Shown here: positions 55,543-64,000 of the stretch, piece after piece
How the letters are laid out: every line of letters starts with the position of its first letter
Position numbering within the stretch: position 1 is the first letter of the stretch
Assembly (NCBI GenBank): GCA_963781155.1
Contig: CAWAEC010000002.1
Coordinates: 124,001 to 188,000, forward strand
Source of the DNA: PALSA-693 sp963781155
GTDB taxonomy: Bacteria > Actinomycetota > Acidimicrobiia > Acidimicrobiales > Palsa-688
Reading direction: 5' to 3'
Length of the DNA stretch: 64,000 nucleotides
The notes under the pieces: generated by a model
Told to the model about the DNA's origin: nothing
The model's input: the letters and a program-made list of their open reading frames with translations, nothing else
The model's database searches: none
Translations under genes and position numbers: made by a program

Positions 55543-58500
55543 TCAACGCAGTGGCCACCGCCGAACTTCAACAGAAGGCGGGACATTCTCGTTCGGAACC
55601 TACACGGCTACCACCGTCACTGGCTATGACAGCGCCGGGCGAGCCTATTGCACTATCTCCCCGCTGGCCTACAGTCAGGGCGACATCACTTGTCCTACGC
55701 CCGCCCCGACCAGCCCGCCGGCGGCCGGCGCCGATCCGTGGCCGGGCGACACCATCACCATTTACGACGGCGACAACCGGCCTATCGATACCGTGAACCC
55801 TCTGGGCGAGGTCAGCCAGACCGTTTATGATGCCGCCGGCGAACCGTATTGCACTGTCAGCCCGGCCAACTATGCCGAGGGGGCTAGCTGCGCCCTCGCC
55901 GGCCAGTCGCCCAATCCGGACACCACCGTCACCAGCTATGACGCCCAGGGGCGGCCGGTGCAGGTGACCAACCCGTTAGGCGGCGTCACCCTCACCCAGT
56001 ACGACGGCGCTGGCAATGTGACACAGACCACGGTGAAGTCGGACAACCCGAATGCCGCTCCCAACGTGGTCACCGAAAGCACGTATGACGCCGACAACCG
56101 GCTGGCCACCCGGACCGTAGGCTACGGCTCCTCGTCGCCAGAAACCACGTACACGGCCTACGACCCAAACGGCAACACGTTCTGCACCGCCGCGCCCAAT
56201 GGCTACAAGGCCGGTTATGTCTGCCCGATGTGGCAGTCAGCCTGGATCGCCAGCCCGCCTACCCCCAGTTCGCTGTACCCGTCCCTGGCTAGCAACGTCA
56301 CGATCAGCTTCTACGACGCAGACAGCAACCAGGTGCAGACCACCAACCCGGACGTGGATACCACCATTACCGCCGTCGACGGCGACGGACGCTCCTATTG
56401 CAGTGTTGACCCCAGCAATTATAAGGCTGGCAAGACCTGCCCAGCTACCCCTCTCACCAGCCCACCGGCAACCGGGTCGAACCCGGGCTACGTCACCACC
56501 ATCTACGACCCGGCCGGCCGGGTGAAATCCTCGACCGACCAAGCCGGCGACACCACCAGCTACACCAACGCCCCCGGCGGGCAAACCTTGACGACCACCG
56601 ACCCGAGGGGCCAGGTCACAATCAACTGTGATTACTACCAGGACGCCCCGGGCCAGTGCGCGCAAGGGGCGCCGGCCGGCGGTGGATCCGCCGACGACCT
56701 GTACTCGACCACCACCGCCGCGACCAGCGCCGACCCCTCCGGGGAGACCACCACCTACACCTACTACCCGGGCGGTCAGACCGACGTGACCACCACGCCA
56801 GCCGGTACCAGCACGGACGGCTACAACGCCCAAGGCGATCTGACCTCGACCGTCTACGCTAACACCGCCACCGGGTACACCACCCCCACCAATCTGGGCT
56901 ACAACTACAACGAGGACGGCAGCCGGCATACCATGACCGACGCCACCGGCACCACCACTTACAGCTACGACGCTGCCGGCGATATCAGCAGTCAAGCTTT
57001 GGTGGCGGCGGGCGGAACCGGCCTGGCCAATCAGACCACCGCCTACAACTATGACAACCCGGGGGAGGTGGGCTCGGTCAGCTACCCGGCTTATGGCAGC
57101 TACTCCAATCCCACCGTGACCTACGGCTACGATCCGACCGGGTCCATGACCTCCGAATCCGACTGGCTGGGCAATCAGGTCAGCTTCGGACACGACGGCG
57201 ACGGAAACCCTACCAGTCAAGCCAACAACATCAGCGGCTCCAACCCGAACGGGACCAGCTCCACCACGTTCGTCTACGACCAGGCCGACCAGAACACCAG
57301 CGCAAACAGCACCCTGGCCCAAACCTGTGGCGGCAACGAGACCCTCACCCAACAGTTCAACGCCAGCGGCCAGCCTCGCAACCCCGACGGTCAGCTCAGC
57401 CAGGACACCGCCAGCTACACCGGTTCCTGCTCCGGGCAGGGCACCATCCAGCAAGACTACTCGTACGACCCAGCCGGGCGAGTCGTCTATCAAGGCAACA
57501 CCCCCCAAGGCTCCAGCCCCAACACCTTCGCCTACGATCCCGCCGGCGACCCCACCACCATCTCCAGCCATGACAGCGCCGGCCACTTCGACACCTACAC
57601 CCAAAGCTTCGACAACGCCGGTGAAGCCTTAACGCAGACACCGGTGTCGGGCAGTCAAGGCGCCAGCACCAGCCAGCGTTACGACAGCCTCGGCGACCGC
57701 ATCATCAGCACCGGGCCGACCGGGACCACCAGTTCCGGCTACAACCAAGTAGGGCAGCTCACCTCGGTCACCCCGGCGTCGGCCGGATCCTCCTACACCC
57801 CCATCACCCCGACCCGGGTGTGCGACACTAGAGACAACAGCAACACCACCCAATGCCACAACAAGACCTTCCAAGGCCAGGACACCCGGACCGTGTCCGT
57901 CAGCGGCGCCGGGCTGCCCGTGCCCGCCACCGCCACCGCCATCGTGGCCAACGTGACCGCCGTTAACTCCACCCCCTCGGGGAACCCCACCTTCATCACC
58001 GTCTACCCGGCTGGGGCGCCCCAGCCGGTCACGGCCAACCTGAACGTCGGTCCGCAGTCGACCGTGAACAATCAAGTGACCGTGGGCCTGGGTACCACCA
58101 GCAGCGGCGCCGCTGGCATCAACATCTACAACCTGGACGACACCGTGGACGTGATCGTCGACATCGTCGGCTACTACACCGCCGGCAACGGCCAAAACGG
58201 CTACACCCCCATCACCCCGGTGCGCATCTGCGACACCCGCTCCGGCAAAGGCACCCCCTGCTCCGGTTTCAACGGCGGAGTGGGCATCGGCCCCACCGAG
58301 TGGCTGACCGTCACCGCGGCCGGCACCGGCCTGCCCGCCCCGCTGGGCGCCACCGCCGTCGTGGCCGACCTAACCGCCATCAGCCCCACCCAGCCCACGT
58401 TCCTTAGCGCCGCCGCCCAACCCCAAAGCGGCACCCCCACCACCGCCTCGGTCAACGCCGGCACCGGGGCCGTGGTCAACAAAGAAGTGACCATCCCCAT

Positions 58501-60007
58501 CAACCCCAGCAACGGTGAACTCGAGGTCTACAACGACGCCGGCGACACCCAGATCACCATCGACGTGGAAGGCTATTTCAGCTCCGGGTCGGCCAGTGTC
58601 TACAGCCCCGTCCAACCTGAACGTATCTGCGACACCCGAAGCAGCAACACCACCCCCTGTGAGGGTCATACCATCAACACCATCAGCAACGACCCCCTCG
58701 TCGTGCCCGCCTCCGGCATCACCGAGATCCCCGCCACCGCCACCGCCATCGTGGCTAACGTCACCGCCCTCAACGAAACCGCGGCCGGGTTCTTGACCAT
58801 CTACCCCGACGGGGCCACCCGACCCAACGCAGCCCAAATGAACTACACCACCGGGGCGGTCACCAACAACGAAGTCACCGTCGCCGTCACCGACGGCAAA
58901 ATCGACATCTACAGCACCGCCAACACCGACGTCGTCGTCGACGTCATGGGCTACTACACCGGCCAAAGCGGCTCCCCACCCGCCACCTACCTCTACAACG
59001 GCGACGGACTAGAAGCCTCTTCGACCCCCGGCGGATCGTCACCGTCCAGCCAATACGACTGGAACAGCACCGGAACCCTGCCCCTCCTGCTCTCCGACAC
59101 TAGCAACGACTACATCTACGGACCCGCCGGCACCCCCGTCGAACAAATCAACCTCACCACATCCACCCCCACGTACCTCACCTACACCCCTAGCGACGAC
59201 ACCTGGCTGACCACCAACCAGGTCGGCGACGAGACCGGGTACTGGGGATACGACGCCTACGGAACCGTCTCATTCGGCACCCCCACCAGCCCCTTCGGAT
59301 ACTCCGGCCAATACCAGGATGCGACCACCGGACTCGTCAACGACAGGGCCAGGTGGTATCAGCCACAAACCGGCGGGTTCACCACCCGAGACCCGGCCTT
59401 CAACCAAACCGACACCGCCTACACCTACGCCGGCGACGACCCCGTTAACAGCAGCGATCCGACGGGACTAGCGGCAACCTTCTGCGGGGCTCCGGGTCCC
59501 ATCGCGGTAGGGGTCACTTGCGCTCCGGCGCCGGTTTATTACAGCCAGCAGGATTGGCCCAGCGAACACTGGCTGCAGATAACTTTGGAGTCGATCAATC
59601 CGACATGGAGATCACAGTATTATGCAGCCTTCCCGGCGGTGTGCTTCTCAAGTCCAAAGGCGGGGGAGTGTATCCAGACGAGCCGCTATTACGATCTCTA
59701 TAATCCGGCAGCTTCCACGGCTTATGAGCTTAAGGTAGGCAACCAAACCGCATCATCCCGCAACGAGAGTCAGGTTGAGTTTGATATATTGGCGCTCACG
59801 AATCCGTCGCTCCTTCATACAACTAAAGGAGCTCCTGCGAATATCTATTCCGTTCAGTGGTTGCAGTATCCCAAGCAGGGCGACGAAATTTCCGGTATCG
59901 ATGACGTTCTCCTAGGGGATCTATCTGAGGCCAGCCTCCTAACGGGTGGTCAGTTCCAGGCGACTATCTATTACATCACACAGATCGACTTAATCGGGTG
60001 TGTGTGA
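55439..60007 (+). CDS. RHS/YD-repeat protein, 3' part, with putative nuclease toxin C-terminus
   Basis: Real RHS sequence starts at about 55580 (GTFSFGTYTATTV); the first 47 codons are transposase DNA in another frame. YD repeats run to about residue 785 (for example GNVTQTTVKSDNPNAAPNVV). Three DTR...GYY repeats follow at about 785-1177, then the RHS core-associated end (YSGQYQDATTGLVNDRARWY) with DPTGL at about 1340-1343. The last 179 residues are encoded by visibly lower-GC DNA and show SRYYDLYNPAASTAYELKVG: Asp1419, Glu1430 and Lys1432 fit a PD-(D/E)XK nuclease, with Gln in SQVEFD after it. A candidate immunity gene follows. Without a start codon this part is not expressed as a secreted protein unless the 5' part is intact in other cells. 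Confidence 0.82.
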   Translation: MSAAAKRCPRSSPLSATRPQTKLSHHPTTIRSPPDQRSGHRRTSTEGGTFSFGTYTATTVTGYDSAGRAYCTISPLAYSQGDITCPTPAPTSPPAAGADPWPGDTITIYDGDNRPIDTVNPLGEVSQTVYDAAGEPYCTVSPANYAEGASCALAGQSPNPDTTVTSYDAQGRPVQVTNPLGGVTLTQYDGAGNVTQTTVKSDNPNAAPNVVTESTYDADNRLATRTVGYGSSSPETTYTAYDPNGNTFCTAAPNGYKAGYVCPMWQSAWIASPPTPSSLYPSLASNVTISFYDADSNQVQTTNPDVDTTITAVDGDGRSYCSVDPSNYKAGKTCPATPLTSPPATGSNPGYVTTIYDPAGRVKSSTDQAGDTTSYTNAPGGQTLTTTDPRGQVTINCDYYQDAPGQCAQGAPAGGGSADDLYSTTTAATSADPSGETTTYTYYPGGQTDVTTTPAGTSTDGYNAQGDLTSTVYANTATGYTTPTNLGYNYNEDGSRHTMTDATGTTTYSYDAAGDISSQALVAAGGTGLANQTTAYNYDNPGEVGSVSYPAYGSYSNPTVTYGYDPTGSMTSESDWLGNQVSFGHDGDGNPTSQANNISGSNPNGTSSTTFVYDQADQNTSANSTLAQTCGGNETLTQQFNASGQPRNPDGQLSQDTASYTGSCSGQGTIQQDYSYDPAGRVVYQGNTPQGSSPNTFAYDPAGDPTTISSHDSAGHFDTYTQSFDNAGEALTQTPVSGSQGASTSQRYDSLGDRIISTGPTGTTSSGYNQVGQLTSVTPASAGSSYTPITPTRVCDTRDNSNTTQCHNKTFQGQDTRTVSVSGAGLPVPATATAIVANVTAVNSTPSGNPTFITVYPAGAPQPVTANLNVGPQSTVNNQVTVGLGTTSSGAAGINIYNLDDTVDVIVDIVGYYTAGNGQNGYTPITPVRICDTRSGKGTPCSGFNGGVGIGPTEWLTVTAAGTGLPAPLGATAVVADLTAISPTQPTFLSAAAQPQSGTPTTASVNAGTGAVVNKEVTIPINPSNGELEVYNDAGDTQITIDVEGYFSSGSASVYSPVQPERICDTRSSNTTPCEGHTINTISNDPLVVPASGITEIPATATAIVANVTALNETAAGFLTIYPDGATRPNAAQMNYTTGAVTNNEVTVAVTDGKIDIYSTANTDVVVDVMGYYTGQSGSPPATYLYNGDGLEASSTPGGSSPSSQYDWNSTGTLPLLLSDTSNDYIYGPAGTPVEQINLTTSTPTYLTYTPSDDTWLTTNQVGDETGYWGYDAYGTVSFGTPTSPFGYSGQYQDATTGLVNDRARWYQPQTGGFTTRDPAFNQTDTAYTYAGDDPVNSSDPTGLAATFCGAPGPIAVGVTCAPAPVYYSQQDWPSEHWLQITLESINPTWRSQYYAAFPAVCFSSPKAGECIQTSRYYDLYNPAASTAYELKVGNQTASSRNESQVEFDILALTNPSLLHTTKGAPANIYSVQWLQYPKQGDEISGIDDVLLGDLSEASLLTGGQFQATIYYITQIDLIGCV

Positions 60008-60020
60008 GGAATACGCAAAT

Positions 60021-60725
60021 ATGGTGACGCCCGAGTCTGGAGATTCGTCGTTCTTATTGCCAACGTTGGGCGATGGGCCACTGCTGCCGTATAGGCTAAT
60101 ACATCCACCAGTTGGTATCGGGAAACTAGCAGCTGGTCGTCCTGGGTCAGCGTCCGAGCGGGATCTACAGCCGTACCTTGCGTGGGTAGAACAGGGATGG
60201 CGGCAGCGGTCGGCATATGCATCGTTCATCTTCACGAAGGCGGGATTCTCGGCGTCCGAAGTTCCCCCGCAAAGCGTTGTTGACCTGGAGGATTGGCTGT
60301 ACCAATGGCTCCCTCGGGTCTTCGAGCCATACACAGAGAGGGGTTGGACAACGAACCTTACGCCAGACGGGAGCGCCACAGTCCTTCCCAGCGGGTACCC
60401 CGGTTACAATCCCATCGTTGAACAATTGACGCTGAGTTTGACTCACGACCTAGCCTTTGTCATCATCGCCGCCTTGCCTCACGAAACAAATCTCAAATGG
60501 ACTGTTTATGCAGAGAAGGTGGAACAACCCGAAGGGCTAAGTACTCGTTTGTATCCAACAATTGAAGGATCGAAGGGTGAGCCTGTGGGGGAAGCGTACT
60601 CGATGATACTGGGAGCGCTGAGCCGTCCGGAGTCGGCCAGTGCGACGGTCTTGAAGAGGAGACGAGAAGCGGGTTGGCACCGACTCGGTGATTTGTATAA
60701 GATCCTCCAGAAAGCGGACGGTTGA
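60021..60725 (+). CDS. Candidate immunity protein for the RHS toxin
   Basis: 234 residues, no family recognised. The ATG at 60021 has GAGGA (60006-60010), part of the RHS stop region, as ribosome site. A GTG at 60000 overlapping the RHS stop is an alternative. Globular, soluble, Trp/Tyr-rich (DLEDWLYQWLPRVFEPYTER; LTLSLTHDLAFVIIAALPHE). Position directly after a polymorphic-toxin end and the shared low GC are the evidence for immunity; there is no direct motif. Confidence 0.6.
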   Translation: MVTPESGDSSFLLPTLGDGPLLPYRLIHPPVGIGKLAAGRPGSASERDLQPYLAWVEQGWRQRSAYASFIFTKAGFSASEVPPQSVVDLEDWLYQWLPRVFEPYTERGWTTNLTPDGSATVLPSGYPGYNPIVEQLTLSLTHDLAFVIIAALPHETNLKWTVYAEKVEQPEGLSTRLYPTIEGSKGEPVGEAYSMILGALSRPESASATVLKRRREAGWHRLGDLYKILQKADG

Positions 60726-60828
60726 CGCCCACGGTACCCCGGTCTCTCGGAGCACCCATCTCGGCATTCGTCGGGGCGGATTCCAGTGACCGTCGCAACG
60801 CGTTGATCGTCGGGGGCAGACTAGCTGG

Positions 60829-61170
60829 GTGTCGGGGTTGCCGGAGATGGATGTCGTTCGAGTGCAGCGGTGGTGTCGTGGCCGGGTTCCTGAGCATGTT
60901 CGTGACCAAGTCCGAGTGGAGGTCGATGTCGCCGACCGGCATCTGACGATCGTGGAGTGTCGACCGCCATGGCGGGCGGACTTCGGGCCGGAGTGGACGC
61001 GCCGTCCGATCGCCCGGATGCGCTACACGAAGTCGGCCCGGGTGTGGTCGTTGTTTTGGCCGGACCGCAACCAGCGGTTCCATGCTTATGACCTGGCGGC
61101 CCCAACGGCGAGTCTCGACGATCTGCTGGCGGAGGTCGACCGCGATCCGACCGCCATCTTCTGGGGCTGA
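60829..61170 (+). CDS. DUF3024 family protein
   Basis: About 113 residues. Matches the DUF3024 pattern: LTIVECRPPWRADFGPEWTR, ARVWSLFWPDRNQRFHAYDL and DLLAEVDRDPTAIFWG at the C-terminus. Family function unknown; members are small, widespread in Actinomycetota. The ATG at 60847 (MDVVRVQRWCRG) is likely the true start. The IS30-type inverted repeat overlaps its stop codon, so the IS sits exactly at the end of the gene. Confidence 0.75.
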   Translation: MSGLPEMDVVRVQRWCRGRVPEHVRDQVRVEVDVADRHLTIVECRPPWRADFGPEWTRRPIARMRYTKSARVWSLFWPDRNQRFHAYDLAAPTASLDDLLAEVDRDPTAIFWG

Positions 61171-62434
61171 CTCCAGTGGGGTTAGCCAGTCGCGAGGAGC
61201 GTTTCACCCGTCAGGAGATCGGCGGGACACGCCCATCTGAGGGTCTTGCGGGGCCGGTGGTTGATCTCGTCTGCTACTCGAGCAAGCTGTGCGGCGGTGA
61301 CGTCGCCAAGGTCCGTGCCTTTGGGGAAGTAGTCGCGTAAAAGTCCGTTCATGTTCTCATTGGTGCCACGCTGCCAGGGTGAGTCCGCGTCGCAGAAGAA
61401 CACCTTGGTCCCGATCTGCTCGGTGATCTGCTGGTGCAACGCCATTTCTTTGCCTTGATCCCATGTCAGAGTTCGGCGCAGCTCTGCGGGTAAGTTCCCC
61501 AACACGGCGGTCACGCCGGCTCGGATCACCTCGCCGGTCGGCCGGCCAGTAGGGACGTGAATCAGCACGAGGTAGCGGGTGCGCCGCTCGACCAGTGTCC
61601 CGATCGCGGACCGGCGCCCCGCGCCCATGATGCAGTCCCCTTCCCAATGGCCGACCTGGGCCCGGTCCTCGACCTGGGCGGGGCGCTGGGCGATCATGGT
61701 CATCGCGGTCAGCCGGCCCCGCCGGTGGATTCCCTGCACCGTGCGACGCCGACGCCGGCGACGCCGCTTGGCCGGACGGGTAACGGCCAGGTCGGGGTCG
61801 TAGATAGCCTGGTAGATCGAGTCGGCGCACAGCTGCCTATCCCGCCGGTGAGGGAACAGCCGACGCAACTCCTGAGCCACCTGCTCGGGGCTCCAGCGTT
61901 TCCCGAGCAAGCCGCAAACCGCCTTGTGAAGCTTCGGATCGGCCGCCAGCCTCCGGTTTCGATGGCGGTGCAGCCGTTCGGCCGCGAGCCGGTCGGCGAC
62001 TCCTGGAAGGTAGCAGCCCCGCGCATCACCGTTACGGCGAAGTTCCCGGCTGACCGTCGACGGCGACCGGCCCAGCTGTCGGCCGATGTCACGCATTGTC
62101 AGCCTCTCCCGGCCCATGTCCGCGATCGCCAACCGCTCTTCAGGCGACAGGTACCTCGGGTGTCGCGGCTTGGATGGTCGCGGCGACGGCACCGGCGAAT
62201 ACTGCGCTGGCTCTCCGGCCGTGTTGCGGATGGTCCGCCCATGCCGCCATCGTGTCCCGGTCCGCCGGTTGACACCGACCATCCGGCACGCCTCCGAGTT
62301 ATTGACCCCCTGGGCGATCAACCGGACGAAACGATCCTGCCTATCCGTCAACCCCCAACCGGGAGCCCTCCCAACATCCTCGCCCATCGCAACCTCCACA
62401 TACCTCGGTGTTGCGACGTTGACTGGAATCCGCC
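61165..62434. mobile_element. IS30-family insertion sequence
   Basis: Imperfect terminal inverted repeats GGCTGACTCCAGT (61165-61177) and ACTGGAATCCGCC (62422-62434), 11 of 13 matching, bracket an intact transposase. It has cut an older IS30-like gene on its right side. Confidence 0.65.
61182..62387 (-). CDS. IS30-family transposase
   Basis: 401 residues from MGEDVGRAPGWGLTDRQDRF. N-terminal HTHs (SNAEACR-like NNSEACRMVGVNRRTGTRW and IGRQLGRSPSTVSRELRRNG), WSPEQVAQELRR, and a DDE core with Asp in VGHWEGDCIMG, Asp in TLTWDQGKEM and Glu in RGTNENMNGLLRDYFP. Basic hinge RRRRRRRR. Appears complete and potentially active. The frame is open to 62516 but that part is outside the inverted repeats. 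Confidence 0.9.
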   Translation of the reverse strand: MGEDVGRAPGWGLTDRQDRFVRLIAQGVNNSEACRMVGVNRRTGTRWRHGRTIRNTAGEPAQYSPVPSPRPSKPRHPRYLSPEERLAIADMGRERLTMRDIGRQLGRSPSTVSRELRRNGDARGCYLPGVADRLAAERLHRHRNRRLAADPKLHKAVCGLLGKRWSPEQVAQELRRLFPHRRDRQLCADSIYQAIYDPDLAVTRPAKRRRRRRRRTVQGIHRRGRLTAMTMIAQRPAQVEDRAQVGHWEGDCIMGAGRRSAIGTLVERRTRYLVLIHVPTGRPTGEVIRAGVTAVLGNLPAELRRTLTWDQGKEMALHQQITEQIGTKVFFCDADSPWQRGTNENMNGLLRDYFPKGTDLGDVTAAQLARVADEINHRPRKTLRWACPADLLTGETLLATG

Positions 62435-62439
62435 TTGAC

Positions 62440-62749
62440 AAACCCAAACCAGACGTCGTTGCTGCTTGGTCCCAGGTGGGCGTGATCCGAAGGCTCCTCA
62501 TATCCGCCCCGGTCACGAGGTGCTCGGTTGCGGCGCATCTCCCGTGAGATCGTCGAGGGTGATCGAACCGATCGGCGGACGATCTCCCGGACGCTGTGAC
62601 CGTCGCTCGGCCAGCGCGGCGATCCGCTGACGCTCGAAGCGAGACAAATATCGGCCGGGGTGCTCAGCCTGGGCCAGCTGGTGGGCGGTACACCATTCTC
62701 GTGCCGCCACCGAAAGTCGGACCTGCGACCGACGCCCAGTTGTCCACAA
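62440..62749 (-). pseudogene. Older IS30-like transposase remnant
   Basis: Minus-strand frames give GRYLSRFERQRIAALAERRS and, after a shift, SVREIVRRSVRSPSTISREMRRNRAP, the N-terminal HTH of another IS30-type transposase. It is cut off next to the intact IS30 copy. Confidence 0.6.
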
Positions 62750-63333
62750 GCGTCCACAGTGCCTCCACCGGCGGAAAGTAACTCCCGCAGAGAGCGAAGT
62801 ACTGGGATCCTCCGCTTACACCCTCGCCTTCCCATGGCCGAAAACCATTCCTTGCCAGGTGGTGCGACGAATACTCGAAATCCGCCTGCCGATAGGAGGT
62901 CACTATCCATTCGCCACTGACACGCACGGTCAAATTCAGGATCGTCAGGGCCAGGCAGATCTCCTAGGCGCCGATCCGGTCCGTGCCCCCGGACAAGTGC
63001 GACTCCGGGCAACAGCACCTTCCGCTGGCTGCGTAACCCGCCTTCGGACAGCCGGTGAATCCGCTCATGGGTCGTCCCGGCCGCAGTGTCTCGATCCCGC
63101 GTCGCGCGTACGGCGTCGAATCTGCGACCTCCCTGATACCGACTCGTGATCATTTCAGTTGCCATGTGACATACAACCGAGAGATACTTCCCGGCTGGGG
63201 ACGACCCGAAATCAGGAGGGAACTGCTGAGCGCCGGGGTCCTTGCGACGATGAGAGCAACGGGTCGTAACCAAGCAAAGCCGCAACCAGAACGGCGCCTG
63301 AGGGTCATAAACAATGGCGGTAACCTGAACCGA
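62750..63333. other. Region without a clear gene (possible gene remnant on minus strand)
   Basis: A minus-strand stretch from 62933 to 62664 reads SGEWIVTSYRQADFEYSSHH and PPVEALWTLVDNWASVAGP, protein-like and different from transposases, but there is no start codon beyond a TTG and no family match. It could be the end of a decayed immunity-type gene. The rest shows nothing. Confidence 0.3.
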
Positions 63334-64000
63334 TTACCAAAGCACTCGGTCAAGCCGACCGAAGATGTCTCTTCTCAGCTTGCGGATTGCTTTGTTTAGC
63401 TTGCGTCTTTCTCGGAAGTTTCGTGGTTGGCCCATTTGGCGCCTCAGAGAGGCTAATTCTCGCTGATATCGCTCTTCGAGCAGAGGATAAGGGTCGACAA
63501 AATCCACTAGGTTACCGTCCATGTTGGGGGCATCGGGTGGGTTGCCGATGAAGACGGCGTGGTCGACGACGATGCCGTCCTCGTTGTCGACCACCTGGGC
63601 CTTGTAACCGAACTCGACCGGCTTACCCAGCCGACCCTTGCGGATGGGCGGGCGTCAGGGTCGTGCAGCGACACCAGACGGGTGGACCCGTCGGGCACGT
63701 TGCCGGCAGGCGTTGGCGGGTTGGCGGGCGATGCGGGCACCGCTCTGCGGTCACCTCGAGGTCGTTGGCGACGACTTCGAGCCTGGCTGGCGCAGCCGGC
63801 CAGTTGGCGAGTCTCCGTCGGGCGTTGACCGCACCCGACGGGCTCGCGGATGGCGTCGGAGGCGATGAGGGCCATACGGGCATTGATGGCATGACCTCGC
63901 CTTTGCTCCTCGGTTCGCCGACGGAGGTTCGCCCGATCGAGCGGGCGTGACGCCGCACCAGATGGGTGCGGTTCGGGTCTTGACCGGGGGGCGAGGCCAC
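63334..64000 (-). pseudogene. ISNCY/IS1182-like transposase remnant at window edge
   Basis: Minus-strand pieces in several frames: DGSTRLVSLHDPDARP, KAQVVDNEDGIVVDH-like segment, and GNPPDAP, after which the sequence becomes unrelated (LEERYQRELASLRRQMGQPR). Corresponds to the centre of ISNCY-type transposases, overlapping in content with the remnant at 52511-53075. Continues past the window. Confidence 0.55.

Larger units (their letters stand above)
52511..55581. mobile_element. IS cluster interrupting the RHS gene
   Basis: About 3.07 kb made of an ISNCY-like remnant and two head-to-tail IS256-family copies with a 1384-bp period. RHS reading stops at LTDKVA and resumes at GTFSFGTYTATTV, consistent with clean insertion between two YD repeats. 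Confidence 0.75.

Noticed and set aside
56237..58966. Valine/glycine-rich minus-strand frames opposite the RHS gene
   Set aside because: Composition is the complement of Thr/Ala/Asp-rich YD repeats; no start signals or domains.

Overview
This is a GC-rich window with many GTG starts. Its gene content (MMPL exporter, CsoR with a DUF318-type permease, DUF3024, actinobacterial-type IS30 and IS256 elements, a MobF relaxase) fits an actinomycete-type genome (Actinomycetota). Acidimicrobiia is my best guess at class level, but the sequence alone does not prove it.

Positions 1-27301 look like ordinary chromosome with intact, tightly packed genes. They comprise: an asparagine-synthase-like amidotransferase (5' end outside the window), an NTP_transf_5 nucleotidyltransferase and a polyprenyl glycosylphosphotransferase; DNA polymerase III delta' (holB); an MMPL transporter; two glycosyltransferases; an operon of a small OB-like protein, flotillin and two bacterial PH-domain proteins; a STAS-like protein with a pentapeptide repeat tail that meets an ECF sigma factor tail to tail; a DUF218 protein; a heterodimeric ABC exporter; an endonuclease V homologue lacking one catalytic aspartate; a double-domain CoA transferase; a CsoR-controlled permease; a TetR/methyltransferase divergent pair; and a sugar isomerase-like protein.

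At 27867-27939 lies a tRNA-Thr(CGT), followed at once by a tyrosine integrase. From here the DNA is accessory and heavily rearranged. The integrase is followed by excisionase-like genes, a tandem duplication of a two-gene regulatory module (winged-helix protein plus sigma-like protein; three of the four genes are broken), and a MobF relaxase/helicase gene. The relaxase is frameshifted several times and split by a four-gene serine-recombinase element (about 36141-39056). A truncated toxin-antitoxin pair follows, then a Recombinase-in-Trio (RIT) element (40823-43887) with perfect 33-bp terminal inverted repeats and a symmetric array of an 11-bp motif.

Positions 44079-60725 hold two secreted systems. 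One is a subtilisin-like protease with three C-terminal DTR...GYY repeats. The other is a giant RHS/YD-repeat protein that carries three copies of the same repeat type and ends in a lower-GC domain with a D...ExK signature, which I infer to be a PD-(D/E)XK nuclease toxin. A candidate immunity gene follows immediately. The 5' part of the RHS gene is frameshifted and interrupted by about 3 kb of IS DNA (an old ISNCY/IS1182-like remnant plus a head-to-tail pair of IS256-family copies). The window ends with a DUF3024 gene, an intact IS30-family element and transposase remnants.

Frameshifts are confined to the accessory half, which argues for decay of mobile DNA rather than uniformly poor sequence, although assembly error at the IS256 repeat cannot be excluded.
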